From Dyadobacter luticola (GTDB lineage: Bacteria > Bacteroidota > Bacteroidia > Cytophagales > Spirosomataceae), in assembly GCF_005860805.1 (NCBI RefSeq), contig NZ_VCEJ01000004.1:372001-436000 (forward strand): 64,000 nucleotides of DNA. The letters run 5' to 3'. The position numbers and the translations under genes were made by a program. Shown here piece after piece: positions 33,818-43,401 of this stretch. How positions within the stretch are numbered: position 1 is the stretch's first letter; the number at the start of each line of letters is the position of its first letter. The notes below the pieces were generated by a model. It was not told the DNA's origin. It searched no databases and saw nothing but the letters and a program-made list of their open reading frames with translations.

Positions 33818-34207
33818 ATGAATAAAAAACTCATCCTTTTCCTTGCCGCACTTTTGCTTATCGGCTATATCATTTACGATTCCGCAACTCTGCCCAAAGC
33901 AAGTGACCTGAAAGGGGATTTCAAGGAAGTGGCGGTTTATCGGAATGAGAATAATACCGGGCCGATTACGCGGGTTTATGCGGTTTCTGTGGAAGCGCCG
34001 GCGATGGGTGAAATGAGGAAGTATGGTGACCTGATGCCCTACACGAAGTATGGTACTACGACGGTTTATTTCTTTAATGCGGCCAAGCCTGTACCTGCTG
34101 AATTATCCGGCGCAGAGCCTCATTTTGATCAAAAATATGAGGCTAACTGCATTGCCGTTTATCAAAGGAACCAGAATGGCGAAGTGACATTTGGTCCTTT
34201 TCGCTGA
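33818..34207 (+). CDS. membrane-anchored hypothetical protein (129 aa)
   Basis: This 129-aa protein has one N-terminal transmembrane or uncleaved signal segment (KKLILFLAALLLIGYIIY) and a soluble periplasmic part of about 105 residues. That part looks beta-rich (KEVAVYRNENNTGPITRVYAVSVEAP, YGTTTVYFFN, CIAVYQRNQNGEVTFGPF). I do not recognise the family. The start is well supported by the segment's hydrophobic pattern; a -7 element lies only 4 bp before it. Divergently arranged with the S41 protease and convergent with the GMC oxidoreductase, so it stands alone. Confidence 0.7.
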   Translation: MNKKLILFLAALLLIGYIIYDSATLPKASDLKGDFKEVAVYRNENNTGPITRVYAVSVEAPAMGEMRKYGDLMPYTKYGTTTVYFFNAAKPVPAELSGAEPHFDQKYEANCIAVYQRNQNGEVTFGPFR

Positions 34208-34247
34208 CTTATTTAGTCAACCGAAATACGGTTAGCCTCCCGGTACA

Positions 34248-35963
34248 TTATAAATTCTGTTTCTTCAACTCCGCAACAGCATAGTCGGCCGCCCGCGCCG
34301 TCATCGCCATGTAGGTAATCGACGGGTTGACGCACGAAGACGATACCATCGCCGTGCCGTCGGTTACGAAGACATTTTTGCACTCGTGCACCTGGTTGAA
34401 TTTGTTGAGTACCGATGTTTTCGGATCTTTTCCCATGCGCGCCGTGCCCATGTCGTGGATACCCAGGCCGGGGTGCGTATCGGTGCGGTTGAAGCCGGTA
34501 ACATTCTTGAAACCAGCTGCATCCAGCATTTCGACCGCCGAGGCCATCATATCTTTCCGCATCGCCAGCTCATTTTCGCCAAAAGCTGCGTCGAAAACGA
34601 TCATGGGAATGCCCCATTTATCTTTCTTTTCTTTGTCCAGAAACATGCGGTTTGCAGGATCCGGCAGGATTTCTCCAAAACCTCCGAAACCCATCGTCCA
34701 CGCGCCCGGGTGCGACATATCTTCCTTAAAATTCGCCCCGAAACCATTCATCGTGATTCCCCGCTTCCAGTCCGATTTGCTTGCGCCGCCCTGGTATCCG
34801 TAGCCGCGCAGAAAGTCTTTTTTGTCGGTTCCCCAGTTCCTGAAACGCGGGATGTACAGCGCATTAGGTCGTTGACCAAAAATGTAATCATTCTCAAATC
34901 CTTCCACCGTCGCATTCGCGCCTACGCCCAGATGATGGTCCATAATGTTGCGGCCGACCTGGTCGCTGTCATTGCCGAGCCCGGTCGGGAAACGGGTTGA
35001 TTTTGAGTTCAGTAAAAGTGCCGCCGAGTTTATCGAGCCCGCATTCAGGAAAACAATTTTGGCAAAAAACTCTTCGACCGCCATCGTATTCTGGTTGATC
35101 ACGCGGACACCTTTGGCCTTCTTCGTTTTTTCGTCGTAAATGATCTCGCTGGCGATGGTATCGTGCAAAACCGTCAATTTATTGGTCTTCCTTGCGGCAG
35201 GTATGGAGCCCGATAATGAGCTGTAATAAGCGCCATAAGGACATCCACGGGCACATTTGCTACGATATTGGCACGATGCGCGGCCGAGTTCGGTATGCCA
35301 GGGCTGCGGCTTGGTCAGGTTAGCGACGCGTCCGATCGTGACCGGCCGGTTCAGCTTTTTCATCATGGTTTCCCTGAAATAAAGTTCAGGCGCGCTCATC
35401 GGCATCGCGGGCAGATAATGTCCGTCGGGCAGTACGTCCCAGCCCTCGGCCTGGCCGCTGATACCTACAAATTTTTCGACATGCGTGTACCAGGGTTCCA
35501 GGTCTTCGTACCGGATCGGCCAGTCGATCGCGATGCCCTCTTTTGCATTTGCCTCAAAATCCTTCTTGTTCATCCGGTACGACTGTCGGCCCCAGTGCAT
35601 CGATTTTCCACCGGTATGATAGGCCCTGATCCAGTCAAAAGGTCGTTTTTCTATGTATGGATTCTTTTTGTCATCGGTAAAAAACGGAGCAGTTTCTTCA
35701 TTCGCCAATGTCCCAAACCGGCTGTTTGCCCAATATTCTTCCGCCGAGTGGACCGAAACTTTCCCGCGGTGCTCAAATTCCCACGGGCCTTTCATGGCGG
35801 TATCGTAATCTTCAATGTGCTTCACTTCCCGCCCGCGCTCGATCATTAATACCTGCAAGCCTCTCTCTGTCAATTCTTTGGCTGCCATGCCGCCCGTCAT
35901 CCCCGAGCCGACCACGATCGCGTCGAATGTATGTGTCTTATCCGATTTTAAATTCAAATTCAT
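34248..35963 (-). CDS. GMC family FAD-dependent oxidoreductase, large subunit
   Basis: The 571-aa flavoprotein has the N-terminal FAD-binding motif VVGSGMTGGMAAKELTERGLQVLMIERG (about 17-45), a GGKSMHWGRQSYR segment, a CARGCPYGAYYS cluster, and a C-terminal GMC block (DGTAMVSSSCVNPSITYMAMTARAADY). It is the large subunit of membrane-bound gluconate/glucoside dehydrogenase-type enzymes. The preceding gene, 12 bp upstream, encodes the matching Tat-signal small subunit, which would export the pair together since this subunit has no signal of its own. Electron acceptor is probably a cytochrome c not encoded here. Confidence 0.9.
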   Translation of the reverse strand: MNLNLKSDKTHTFDAIVVGSGMTGGMAAKELTERGLQVLMIERGREVKHIEDYDTAMKGPWEFEHRGKVSVHSAEEYWANSRFGTLANEETAPFFTDDKKNPYIEKRPFDWIRAYHTGGKSMHWGRQSYRMNKKDFEANAKEGIAIDWPIRYEDLEPWYTHVEKFVGISGQAEGWDVLPDGHYLPAMPMSAPELYFRETMMKKLNRPVTIGRVANLTKPQPWHTELGRASCQYRSKCARGCPYGAYYSSLSGSIPAARKTNKLTVLHDTIASEIIYDEKTKKAKGVRVINQNTMAVEEFFAKIVFLNAGSINSAALLLNSKSTRFPTGLGNDSDQVGRNIMDHHLGVGANATVEGFENDYIFGQRPNALYIPRFRNWGTDKKDFLRGYGYQGGASKSDWKRGITMNGFGANFKEDMSHPGAWTMGFGGFGEILPDPANRMFLDKEKKDKWGIPMIVFDAAFGENELAMRKDMMASAVEMLDAAGFKNVTGFNRTDTHPGLGIHDMGTARMGKDPKTSVLNKFNQVHECKNVFVTDGTAMVSSSCVNPSITYMAMTARAADYAVAELKKQNL

Positions 35964-35975
35964 GGTGAATGTTAG

Positions 35976-36584
35976 CTAGTAGGCGAAGGATTTTTGGTTG
36001 GGCTGCATCTTGATCATTTCCAGTTTTCCCGGAACCGGCGCGTATACGAAAGATGACTTGATGCCTTCCTCCGACGTAAAATAACCCAGCATGGTAAGCT
36101 CTTTCATCAGTCGCCAGTAAGGCAGGCCTTTTGCCTGGGCGGCCATTTGTTCACGGTCTTCATTATCGCCCATTTTAGTTTGCTGCACCTGATAAGCCTT
36201 CATTTCTTCGACAGCGTCTGCCTCAACCTGCGTCAATAACGCTGTTTTTTGCTCCGGGTTCATCGTTAAGAACTGCTTCTTTTCCAGATTATTAAGTCCC
36301 TCCACGAAGCTTCGGTGCTCAGGCGTTTTATAACAATCCTGCACCATCATCACGATAAAACCCGGAACACCCGCGTCCTTCGCGCCGGGTGTAGCGGTCT
36401 TGGGAATGATCATTTCAGTCACTTCGGCGACGATCAATTTTTGGTTTTCGGTCAATGTTAATTCCGCAGAAAAATTTTCCGGGGCCACGCGGTCTTCCCA
36501 GCGCTTCATGGCCAGCAAAGTCGGCGCAGAAAATGCCCCGCCAAGCAGGGCCGCGACGTGTGTTATAGCAGTTCTTCTGTTCAT
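35976..36584 (-). CDS. gluconate 2-dehydrogenase subunit 3 family protein
   Basis: The 202-aa protein has a twin-arginine signal MNRRTAITHVAALLGGAFSA and a helical domain typical of the small subunit of GMC-type dehydrogenases (LTENQKLIVAEVTEMIIPKTATPGAKDAGVPGFI; then MLGYFTSEEGIKSSF). Its job is to carry the folded large subunit across the membrane through Tat. It is the first gene of a two-gene operon with the GMC subunit 12 bp downstream. Order, spacing and length are usual. Confidence 0.9.
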   Translation of the reverse strand: MNRRTAITHVAALLGGAFSAPTLLAMKRWEDRVAPENFSAELTLTENQKLIVAEVTEMIIPKTATPGAKDAGVPGFIVMMVQDCYKTPEHRSFVEGLNNLEKKQFLTMNPEQKTALLTQVEADAVEEMKAYQVQQTKMGDNEDREQMAAQAKGLPYWRLMKELTMLGYFTSEEGIKSSFVYAPVPGKLEMIKMQPNQKSFAY

Positions 36585-36801
36585 GGATGAATTCGGCTGT
36601 GAAGTTGGAGCAGGTGCGTATACGTAGTGATTTATTATTTATATCAAATGAATTGACATTTTGTAACTCAAAGCGAACCAGTCATCAAGTCTAACCTCGT
36701 TTTAAAATTTCTTGGCAAATTTATATTACGTCTTTTTCGACAGGTTCCGAAATAATCGGGGCTTTTGAATTACTTTTAAATAAACTTAACCAAATCTATT
36801 A

Positions 36802-37359
36802 ATGAAAAAACTTTTGCTTCCTTTTGTTACGCTTGCGTTTTGCTTTTTTACACAAGTTAGTTTTGCTCAAAAATATTACATGAAAGCCGGCCAATTGACC
36901 AGGGATGCAAGTCTTGCTGGTCCTTTTCAGGATTATACAGAGATTTCCAGCAGGCAATTTTCTGTGACTGCCGGAGCTGGCCAAAAACCTGGAAATGTGA
37001 GTTTTCAAGAGATGGTAATCACGAAACTGTCTGACTTATCCTCAAACAAATTACTGGCCACGATGACGAAACCCACACGGATTGATGAAGTCGAAATCGT
37101 AGCCACAACAGCTTCTCACGGTGATGGAACCAGAGTGGTTACCAACAAAATCCAGCTTAGAAATCCAGTTATTGTGAGTTACGCAACCAGTGCTGCCAAT
37201 GGCTGCGAATCGGGTTGCACACAAATTGCAGAAAGTTACAAGCTGACTTATGAAGCAATTAAGATTACGACCTACTCACAAAATGACAAAACCGGAGAGT
37301 GGACCGCCGATCCTTCGCCCTTCATGTATAATCTGAAAACTGCAACCAACACCTACTGA
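36802..37359 (+). CDS. Hcp-like protein with Sec signal peptide
   Basis: The 185-aa product has a clear cleavable signal (MKKLLLPFVTLAFCFFTQVSFAQ). The mature part has the layout of the Hcp/type VI tube family: an MKAGQLTRDASLAGPFQDYTEI opening strand with an IxxR loop, NVSFQEMVITKLSDLSSNKLLATM, DEVEIVATT, VSYATS, and an ESYKLTYEAIKITTYSQNDKTGEW ending typical of Hcp. True Hcp proteins are cytoplasmic and have no signal peptide, so this one is exported by Sec. No other type VI gene is nearby. The next gene, 19 bp on, encodes a T9SS-tail protein. Similarity is my reading of pattern; a structure prediction would settle it. Confidence 0.55.
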   Translation: MKKLLLPFVTLAFCFFTQVSFAQKYYMKAGQLTRDASLAGPFQDYTEISSRQFSVTAGAGQKPGNVSFQEMVITKLSDLSSNKLLATMTKPTRIDEVEIVATTASHGDGTRVVTNKIQLRNPVIVSYATSAANGCESGCTQIAESYKLTYEAIKITTYSQNDKTGEWTADPSPFMYNLKTATNTY

Positions 37360-37378
37360 TCAGCGACCCGCCAACCGA

Positions 37379-38158
37379 ATGAATTTTATGAGATTCATCT
37401 TATACTGCGCAGTTTGTTTTGCATGCTGCCAGTCTGTTCTGGCGCAAGACAATGCGCCCGACCCTCCCGAGAAGGTAGCGGCCGATGCGCTTTTCGCTAT
37501 GACACAGGCAGATTATTACACTAATTTGTTGGTGAACGACCGCGTTCCTTACGAAGGTGACTGCTCAGGTGTAGTATGTAAGCAGGGTGGCTTGCCTGTG
37601 ACGCTGATCAAGTTTGAAGGGGAAAGGATTGACGATGCAAATGTTGCGCTAACCTGGGAAACCAGCGAGGAAACCAATAACGATTATTTTGAAGTGGAGC
37701 GCACGCTCAATCCGAGCCGCGGCTTCATTACAGTCGCCAAAGTGAAAGGCGCCGGCTCCACGGCGACGCTCCATAGTTATCAGCAACAGGATTTTAACGA
37801 TTATCCGGTTTATACCTATTACAGGCTCAAACAAGTGGATTTTGACGGGACGATCCAGTACAGCGCAATTATCAGCATTAAAGCAAGCGACGCAGCGCTG
37901 ACGGTGACGGCACTTCCAAATCCGGGGCAGAGTAAACACATCGGTTTTAAAATAACCGGTCTGAAAGCGACCGAGCGATTTACGACGGTGATTTACAATG
38001 TGCAGGGAGCCGTTGTTTTTTCAGACCCGACGCCGCAAACCGATTCCGGGGAGCAGATCGTCCGGCCAAAGTTGCAGGATATCCCGCCGGGGAAATACAG
38101 TATCAAGATCAAAAGCGCTGATCGCCAGGCGACAACGTCTTTTGTGGTTATTCCTTAA
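37379..38158 (+). CDS. secreted protein with T9SS-type C-terminal domain
   Basis: The 259-aa protein has a signal peptide (MNFMRFILYCAVCFACCQSVLAQ), a short N-terminal part with the pair CSGVVC, and an immunoglobulin/FN3-like domain (about 75-165; VTLIKFEGERIDDANVALTWETSEETNNDYFEVERT) of the kind that precedes type IX sorting domains. The C-terminal domain (about 175-259; TALPNPGQSKHIGFK ... PPGKYSIKIKSADRQATTSFVVIP) is a T9SS sorting tail. It follows the Hcp-like gene by 19 bp and the two share a terminator, so they should be co-expressed. It may anchor or cap the Hcp-like protein at the surface (inference). Confidence 0.75.
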   Translation: MNFMRFILYCAVCFACCQSVLAQDNAPDPPEKVAADALFAMTQADYYTNLLVNDRVPYEGDCSGVVCKQGGLPVTLIKFEGERIDDANVALTWETSEETNNDYFEVERTLNPSRGFITVAKVKGAGSTATLHSYQQQDFNDYPVYTYYRLKQVDFDGTIQYSAIISIKASDAALTVTALPNPGQSKHIGFKITGLKATERFTTVIYNVQGAVVFSDPTPQTDSGEQIVRPKLQDIPPGKYSIKIKSADRQATTSFVVIP

Positions 38159-38169
38159 TGTTAAAAAGC

Positions 38170-38199
38170 AGGGTGTCTCAAAGTTAACTGAGGCACCCT
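38170..38199. terminator. bidirectional terminator
   Basis: AGGGTGTCTCA (38170-38180) pairs with TGAGGCACCCT (38189-38199) with one wobble and an 8-nt loop, with T-rich sequence after it on the plus strand and A-rich before it. It separates converging genes. Confidence 0.85.
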
Positions 38200-38206
38200 C
38201 TTTCTT

Positions 38207-38794
38207 TTAATAGATGGTGTAGTAGTGTTCCTTGTAAATTTCCATCACCAGCGGAGATGTGCCTTTGATTCTGACAAGCGTCATTTTACCCTTCGCATCT
38301 TTGTAAGCCAGCACCGCTCCATTTGGTAATTCATTTTTCCAAAAAGTCGAATTTGCCGGTGCCGTAGAAACTGTTCCTAAATAATAGGTCAATGTTTTCA
38401 GGGATTCTGGTGTGATCGTTTTCACATCAACGATCCCTAATTCGGCAAAAGGCATCGTCCAGGCTTTCAGCTCGGTGTAGCAGCCCACGTAATTTCCCCA
38501 GCTAATGTCACCTTGCGCTTCCTCTACGATGGCAAACGGCGCTGTCAGTTTCATTCCTTTCAGGTAAGGCAATGTTGCGGTCGTTGCCAGCTGCCACTCA
38601 AATTTCGAACCCGGACGCGGTCGGTCCGTAATAGGATTACTAACCTGCATGGCCGAAGTAAGTGGCCCGGATTGTGCTTCACTCATAACCTGAGCCCCTT
38701 GCGCCGAAACCGGCTGCGGATTGTTGGCATCGTTGCAGCAGAATAATGTAAATGATAAAAAGAGGTAAGCAATACTCAGTACTAGATTTTTCAT
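38207..38794 (-). CDS. hypothetical lipoprotein (195 aa)
   Basis: This 195-aa protein has a hydrophobic N-terminus ending SFTLFCCND, which may be an imperfect lipobox (a cysteine at -1 is unusual). A Ser/Gln-rich linker is followed by one domain of about 120 residues (WQLATTATLPYLKGMKLTAPFAIVEEAQGDISWGNY) with a C-terminal GKMTLVRIKGTSPLVMEIY strand. I do not recognise the family. The gene has its own -7 element at 38868-38875 and ends at a terminator, so it is a single unit. Confidence 0.7.
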   Translation of the reverse strand: MKNLVLSIAYLFLSFTLFCCNDANNPQPVSAQGAQVMSEAQSGPLTSAMQVSNPITDRPRPGSKFEWQLATTATLPYLKGMKLTAPFAIVEEAQGDISWGNYVGCYTELKAWTMPFAELGIVDVKTITPESLKTLTYYLGTVSTAPANSTFWKNELPNGAVLAYKDAKGKMTLVRIKGTSPLVMEIYKEHYYTIY

Positions 38795-38867
38795 GGCTTT
38801 GAAATTTTTATAAGTGTTAAAAAATGAATGTATCCGCCGACCAGATGTGTGTCCTGAATCGACGATA

Positions 38868-38875
38868 CAAACTTA
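38868..38875 (-). promoter_or_regulatory. -7 promoter element of the 195-aa lipoprotein
   Basis: Minus-strand TAAGTTTG matches TAnnTTTG about 74 bp before the start codon. Confidence 0.5.
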
Positions 38876-39083
38876 CCAGCCCGGCGAGGGGTAATGCAAT
38901 TTCAAAGGGTGTATAAAAGGTGCACAGGGCGGTGCAGTAAGGTGTACAAAAGGTATACGGAAAGTCTTTGGAGGCTGGTAGGCGGGTATCTTAGGATATT
39001 AAGCAGGGATTTTTATAAAAAAGACTTGATTTTTGATCTTTGAAAATTGGCTGATACCGAACTTCCTGCGAGTTTCATATTAC

Positions 39084-42000
39084 CTACATACGCTGGACTG
39101 TCCTCTCACTAACCACCGCCGTTTGCAGACAGCAAAAGGCCTTTTCCAGTACCTCTTTAATCACTTCGAGCTTTACTGGTTTTGACATATAGTCGTTCAT
39201 TCCGACGGTTATGCATCTCTGGCGGTCTTCGCTCATGGCGTTGGCGGTTAATGCGATAATGTATGGCTGCTGATCCCGTGATTCGCGGATAACCCGGGTG
39301 GCTTCGAGACCGTCCATTTCCGGCATTTGAATGTCCATCAGGATAACCTGGTACGGCTGGTGGGCAAGTGCTTCTACGGCCCGCGTCCCGTTATTTACAA
39401 TCGTAATGTTCTTATAGCCCAGTTTTCCAAGCACATAATCGATGAATTTCTGGTTGACGAGGTTATCCTCCGCTACCATAATGCGCAAAGGGAAGCGAGA
39501 GGCGAACTCGTTGTCCAGCAGCTTCGCCTGGGGATTGGGCGCAACGGTCGCGGCCAGGTTGGGCGAAACTTTTTCTGTGAAACCGGTTACAATGTGGAAA
39601 TGAAATGATGACCCTTTCCCAACCTTGCTTTCCACAGTGATCCCTCCCTGCATCAGCCGGACCAGTCTCTCACAAATTACCAGGCCTAAGCCGGTACCGC
39701 CGTACTTCCGGTTAACCGACGAATCGAGCTGCGAAAAAGCCTTAAATAGGTTTTGCAGATTGTCTTCCCGAATGCCGATCCCCGTATCTGTTACCGTAAA
39801 ACCGACTGTGATCTTGCCATCCCGCGCTTCTTCACGTGGGTAGGCCCGAACAGAAATGCTGCCTTTTTCTGTGAATTTCAGTGCATTGCTGATCAGGTTT
39901 GCCAGTACTTGTTTCAATCGTGAGCTGTCGCCGAGCAGGTAGTGCGGAAGGCGGGGGTCGATCTCGCAGGACAGCTCGATATTTTTGTGTGCCGACTGGG
40001 GAGCAAATAGTGCCAGTATTTCATCAATTGTGAGCCGCAGGTCAAATTCATGCTCTTCCAAATCGATCTTGCCGGATTCGATTTTTGAGAAATCAAGAAT
40101 GTCGTTGATCACATTGACCAAAGTCTGGCCGCAGCTGGCGATGGTATTCGTGTAGTCGCGTTGCTCGGGGCTGAGTTCCGTTTCCGAGAGCAGGGCAGTC
40201 ATCCCGATCACCCCGTTCATCGGTGTCCGGATTTCATGGCTCATGGTTGCCAGGAATATGCTTTTGGCGCGGTTGGCCTGCTCGGCTTCGTCGCGGGCGA
40301 GCTGGGCCCGCTCGTGCTGCTGGTAAAGCTCATCGGTTTGCGCCCGCAGTTCCTCCGATTGTGCCTGCAGCTCTTCGTTCAGCGCCTGCAAATGTTCGGA
40401 CTGTACATAAAGCTCCCGTGCTTGTTGCTGCGTGGTAATGGTACGCTCTTCCACCAGTTCTTCAAGCTTTTCTTTCTGGCGTACAACCGCTTTAATTCGC
40501 TGACTATAAAGTAAATATAAAATACAGCAAAAAGCAGTAATTGCTCCCAGGCGGAACCACCAGGTTGCCCAAAACGGTGGCGCCACCACAATTTGAAAGT
40601 TTTGCCCGCCGGCCACCCATTCACCGGAAACGTTTTGCGCTTTGATTTTGAATGTATAGGAACCCGGCGGAAGATTCGTGTAAGTGGCGGTGTTTTTGCT
40701 GCCGACGTAGTTCCAGTTGTGATCAAAACCATCGAGCATGTAAGCATAATTCTTGCCTTCCGAAACAAAATCAAGCGCAGAATAACCGATAGAAATAAAA
40801 GACTGGTCGTAAGTCAGCCGCATGAGGGACGTTTCGGAAATGCTGGTGCTGTCGGGCGCTACATTGTTTTTATCACCCAAGTCTTGCCGGTCGAAAATGG
40901 TAAAACTGGTGATCAGGATCGGGTAAGTACGGTGCTCATTTTTGATAAAATGTGGATTAAATCTGTTGAAACCGTTTACACCTCCAAAATAAAGATTCCC
41001 CTGGCGGTCCTTAAACGCAGCTTTTTGCTTGAATTCTCTCGCCTGCAGCCCATACTCTACCGGATAATTTTGAAATCTACCTGTTTTAGGATTGAACATT
41101 GAAATACCGTTTGCAGTACTGATCCAGAGCATTCCGGAATCGTCCTCCACGATGGCCTGGGTAGCATCATTGATCAATCCCTCGCTCTCAGTATATCTCT
41201 TTGTTTTGCTGGTCAGGGGATCAAAACTGCAAAGGCCCCGGGATGTGGCCATCCACAAGATACCTTTCCGGTCTTCGATGATCGCGTTGATTACCGCAGT
41301 GGAAAACGCCTGGGAGCCGGGTATCTGAAAGCGGGTAAAGGAATCGCTCGCCTGGTTGTACCGGTTCAGCTTGCCGTCGTCTGTCCCCAGCCATAAATTC
41401 CCTTTTTTATCAGTTAAAAAACAACTGACCGTATTATCTGAAAGCGTTTGGCTATTCGCCGGATCGCTGAGGTAGTGCTTGAAAACGCCGGTGGCAGGAT
41501 CATATCTGTCAATACCTTCGCCGTAAGTGCTCAGCCAAAGTGCGCCGTCCCGAGTTTTTGCAATCGCATAAATGTCATTGGAATAAATGCCGGCGGCACC
41601 GGGTTGCTTTTTAAATGTTTGCTGTTTTCCCGTTTTTGGGTCGAAATGGCATAAGCCGTTTCCCCAGGTACCGAGCCAGAGTGTCTGATCATTTTCCAAA
41701 ACAATGCTGAGTACATGGTTTCCCGAAATAGCATAGCGCCCGGTTTGCTGTTTCAATGTGGTAAACTGGCCCGATTCCCTGTTCAGCCGGTTGAGTCCAC
41801 CACCGTCCGTACCGATCCATAAGTTGCCTTGCAGGTCTTCGTTAAAAGACATCACAAAATTGTTGGAAAGGCTGTTTGGCGACGAACTGTGCAGGTAATG
41901 TGCAAAATGGTTGTGCGATTTGTAAATGCTGACCCCTGCACTGTAAATGCCCAGCCAGAAGTTATCCTGACGATCTTTAAAAATACAATCCACCGAATTT

Positions 42001-42965
42001 CCCGCCACGCTGGTCACATCTACCTCATCGTGCACGTAGGCTGTGAAGCGCCATTTTTTGGTGTCGAGAACATTCAGCCCGCCATTTTCTGTCCCTACCC
42101 ATATCGCGCCTTCATTTTCATTGATGCTGGTGACATTGTTATTGGACAAGCTCGACGCATCATTGGGCTGATGCTGGAATAAACGGAAACTCCCTTTTTC
42201 CGCCTCGTAAAGATTGAGGCCACTGCCGTTTGTGCCTACCCATATCCTGCCACGGGAATCTTGAAATATAGCCCTGACATCGTTTCCAGAAATAAATGCG
42301 GGCGATTTCTTATTCGAATTGAATAATCTGAATGCTGCTTGTTTACGGTCCAGCAGGTTCAGGCCGGTGGAAGTTCCGGCCCAGATATTGTCCTGCTGGT
42401 CGCAGTAGACGGTGTTAACATTATCATCGCTCAGGCTGCCTGGCTTTCCCGGATCAGACCTGAAATGGGCAATAGCCAGGCCAGTGCCCGGATCAAACTC
42501 ATCAAGTCCGCCGGTAGTTGCCAGCCACAATTTGCCATGGCGGTCGAATGTGATTTTGTTGATATAGTTACCGGAAATGGTCCCCCTGTTTGTCGCTACT
42601 GATACAAAGGCTTTAAAATGCTTGCGTGCCGGATCCAGTCGGTTAAGACCGCCGCCGCTCGTCGCGATCCAGAGGTTCCCCGCTTTGTCCTCTGTAATGC
42701 TGGTTACCAGATTATTTGTAAGACTGTTTTTGTTCGAATCCTTATTTTGATAGACCTTAAAATCGTGTCCATCGTACTGGTTTAGCCCACCATTTGTGCC
42801 AATCCAGATGAAACCGAGGTGATCCTGAAATATGCAGTTGACATTATTATTTGCCAGCCCGGTCTCAGCAGAAATGTGTTTGAAATGAAAAGGATCGGTC
42901 TGTGAAAAGACAGGCAGGCAGGAAAATTGGAAAAGGAAGAGGATGTAGTAAAGGTTTAATCTCAT
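39084..42965 (-). CDS. hybrid two-component sensor with periplasmic propellers
   Basis: The 1293-aa protein has a signal peptide. About 14 Reg_prop beta-propeller repeats follow (to about residue 690; repeated FxDxxGxLWIGTxxGLNxY), then a Y_Y_Y domain (about 700-790), one membrane helix (about 800-820), and a coiled coil with Gln/Glu repeats (about 825-895). The cytoplasmic part is a HisKA (His910 in [11 protein letters not shown]), an ATPase domain with DTGIGI and GGTGLGL, and a receiver (about 1159-1293; Asp1211 in [12 protein letters not shown]). Typical PUL hybrids end in an AraC-type DNA-binding domain; this one does not, so it must pass phosphate to another protein. No PUL is adjacent. 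Confidence 0.93.
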   Translation of the reverse strand: MRLNLYYILFLFQFSCLPVFSQTDPFHFKHISAETGLANNNVNCIFQDHLGFIWIGTNGGLNQYDGHDFKVYQNKDSNKNSLTNNLVTSITEDKAGNLWIATSGGGLNRLDPARKHFKAFVSVATNRGTISGNYINKITFDRHGKLWLATTGGLDEFDPGTGLAIAHFRSDPGKPGSLSDDNVNTVYCDQQDNIWAGTSTGLNLLDRKQAAFRLFNSNKKSPAFISGNDVRAIFQDSRGRIWVGTNGSGLNLYEAEKGSFRLFQHQPNDASSLSNNNVTSINENEGAIWVGTENGGLNVLDTKKWRFTAYVHDEVDVTSVAGNSVDCIFKDRQDNFWLGIYSAGVSIYKSHNHFAHYLHSSSPNSLSNNFVMSFNEDLQGNLWIGTDGGGLNRLNRESGQFTTLKQQTGRYAISGNHVLSIVLENDQTLWLGTWGNGLCHFDPKTGKQQTFKKQPGAAGIYSNDIYAIAKTRDGALWLSTYGEGIDRYDPATGVFKHYLSDPANSQTLSDNTVSCFLTDKKGNLWLGTDDGKLNRYNQASDSFTRFQIPGSQAFSTAVINAIIEDRKGILWMATSRGLCSFDPLTSKTKRYTESEGLINDATQAIVEDDSGMLWISTANGISMFNPKTGRFQNYPVEYGLQAREFKQKAAFKDRQGNLYFGGVNGFNRFNPHFIKNEHRTYPILITSFTIFDRQDLGDKNNVAPDSTSISETSLMRLTYDQSFISIGYSALDFVSEGKNYAYMLDGFDHNWNYVGSKNTATYTNLPPGSYTFKIKAQNVSGEWVAGGQNFQIVVAPPFWATWWFRLGAITAFCCILYLLYSQRIKAVVRQKEKLEELVEERTITTQQQARELYVQSEHLQALNEELQAQSEELRAQTDELYQQHERAQLARDEAEQANRAKSIFLATMSHEIRTPMNGVIGMTALLSETELSPEQRDYTNTIASCGQTLVNVINDILDFSKIESGKIDLEEHEFDLRLTIDEILALFAPQSAHKNIELSCEIDPRLPHYLLGDSSRLKQVLANLISNALKFTEKGSISVRAYPREEARDGKITVGFTVTDTGIGIREDNLQNLFKAFSQLDSSVNRKYGGTGLGLVICERLVRLMQGGITVESKVGKGSSFHFHIVTGFTEKVSPNLAATVAPNPQAKLLDNEFASRFPLRIMVAEDNLVNQKFIDYVLGKLGYKNITIVNNGTRAVEALAHQPYQVILMDIQMPEMDGLEATRVIRESRDQQPYIIALTANAMSEDRQRCITVGMNDYMSKPVKLEVIKEVLEKAFCCLQTAVVSERTVQRM

Positions 42966-42989
42966 ATAGTATTGTAGTAATAATACTAT
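42966..42989. promoter_or_regulatory. inverted repeat abutting the hybrid-sensor start codon
   Basis: ATAGTATT (42966-42973) and AATACTAT (42982-42989) form a perfect 8-bp inverted repeat directly 5' of the start codon (minus strand). It could be an operator or an RNA hairpin that hides the ribosome-binding region. Confidence 0.4.
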
Positions 42990-43164
42990 AAATATAAGGG
43001 TGTATTCAAAATCATCAAAGTATAATCTGGCACAACGAGTTAGGATTGCAGAAATTTTAAGCGAATTAGTTAGATGGCAGGTTTGGATGTGGCCACTGGT
43101 TGCAGGCGTGGCACATTTTTTGACATTTGGCCGCGATTAAGTTCTTCACTAACTACAAACATTT

Positions 43165-43401
43165 ATGAATTCGGATCTGGAAAACCAAAATGAAGAAGTG
43201 CGCGACCCGGAAGTTGCAAAGGCACTCGCAAAAGGCAGAAATGCGAACGACAATTTCAACGATGAAAAAACGGATGATTACCAGGATGAGGCAGATCTGA
43301 CCGAGCAACAGGCGCGTGACCGGATCAAAGGTGGCACAGGTCAGCATGGGGTTGAGCGCAACAGAAACGACGATTTTAATGACGAGGCGAATGCAGAGTA
43401 A
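43165..43401 (+). CDS. small acidic hydrophilic protein (78 aa)
   Basis: The 78-aa protein is highly acidic and disordered-looking (VRDPEVAKALAKGRNANDNFNDEKTDDYQDEADLTEQQARDR), with a repeated NDNFND/NDDFND motif. There is no signal peptide, cysteine or tryptophan. Its last codons overlap the start of the sugar dehydrogenase gene by 11 bp, which suggests translational coupling. Small acidic proteins of this kind are often stress-related in Bacteroidota, but I cannot name a family. The start ATG at 43165 is the only good one. Confidence 0.6.
   Translation: MNSDLENQNEEVRDPEVAKALAKGRNANDNFNDEKTDDYQDEADLTEQQARDRIKGGTGQHGVERNRNDDFNDEANAE

Noticed and set aside
34386-35000. 204-aa plus-strand frame opposite the GMC oxidoreductase
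   Set aside because: Antisense to a well-conserved enzyme region; no start signal or domain of its own.
36802-37359. Evidence of a type VI secretion system
   Set aside because: Only one Hcp-like protein is present, and it has a Sec signal; no sheath, baseplate or ATPase genes are in the window.
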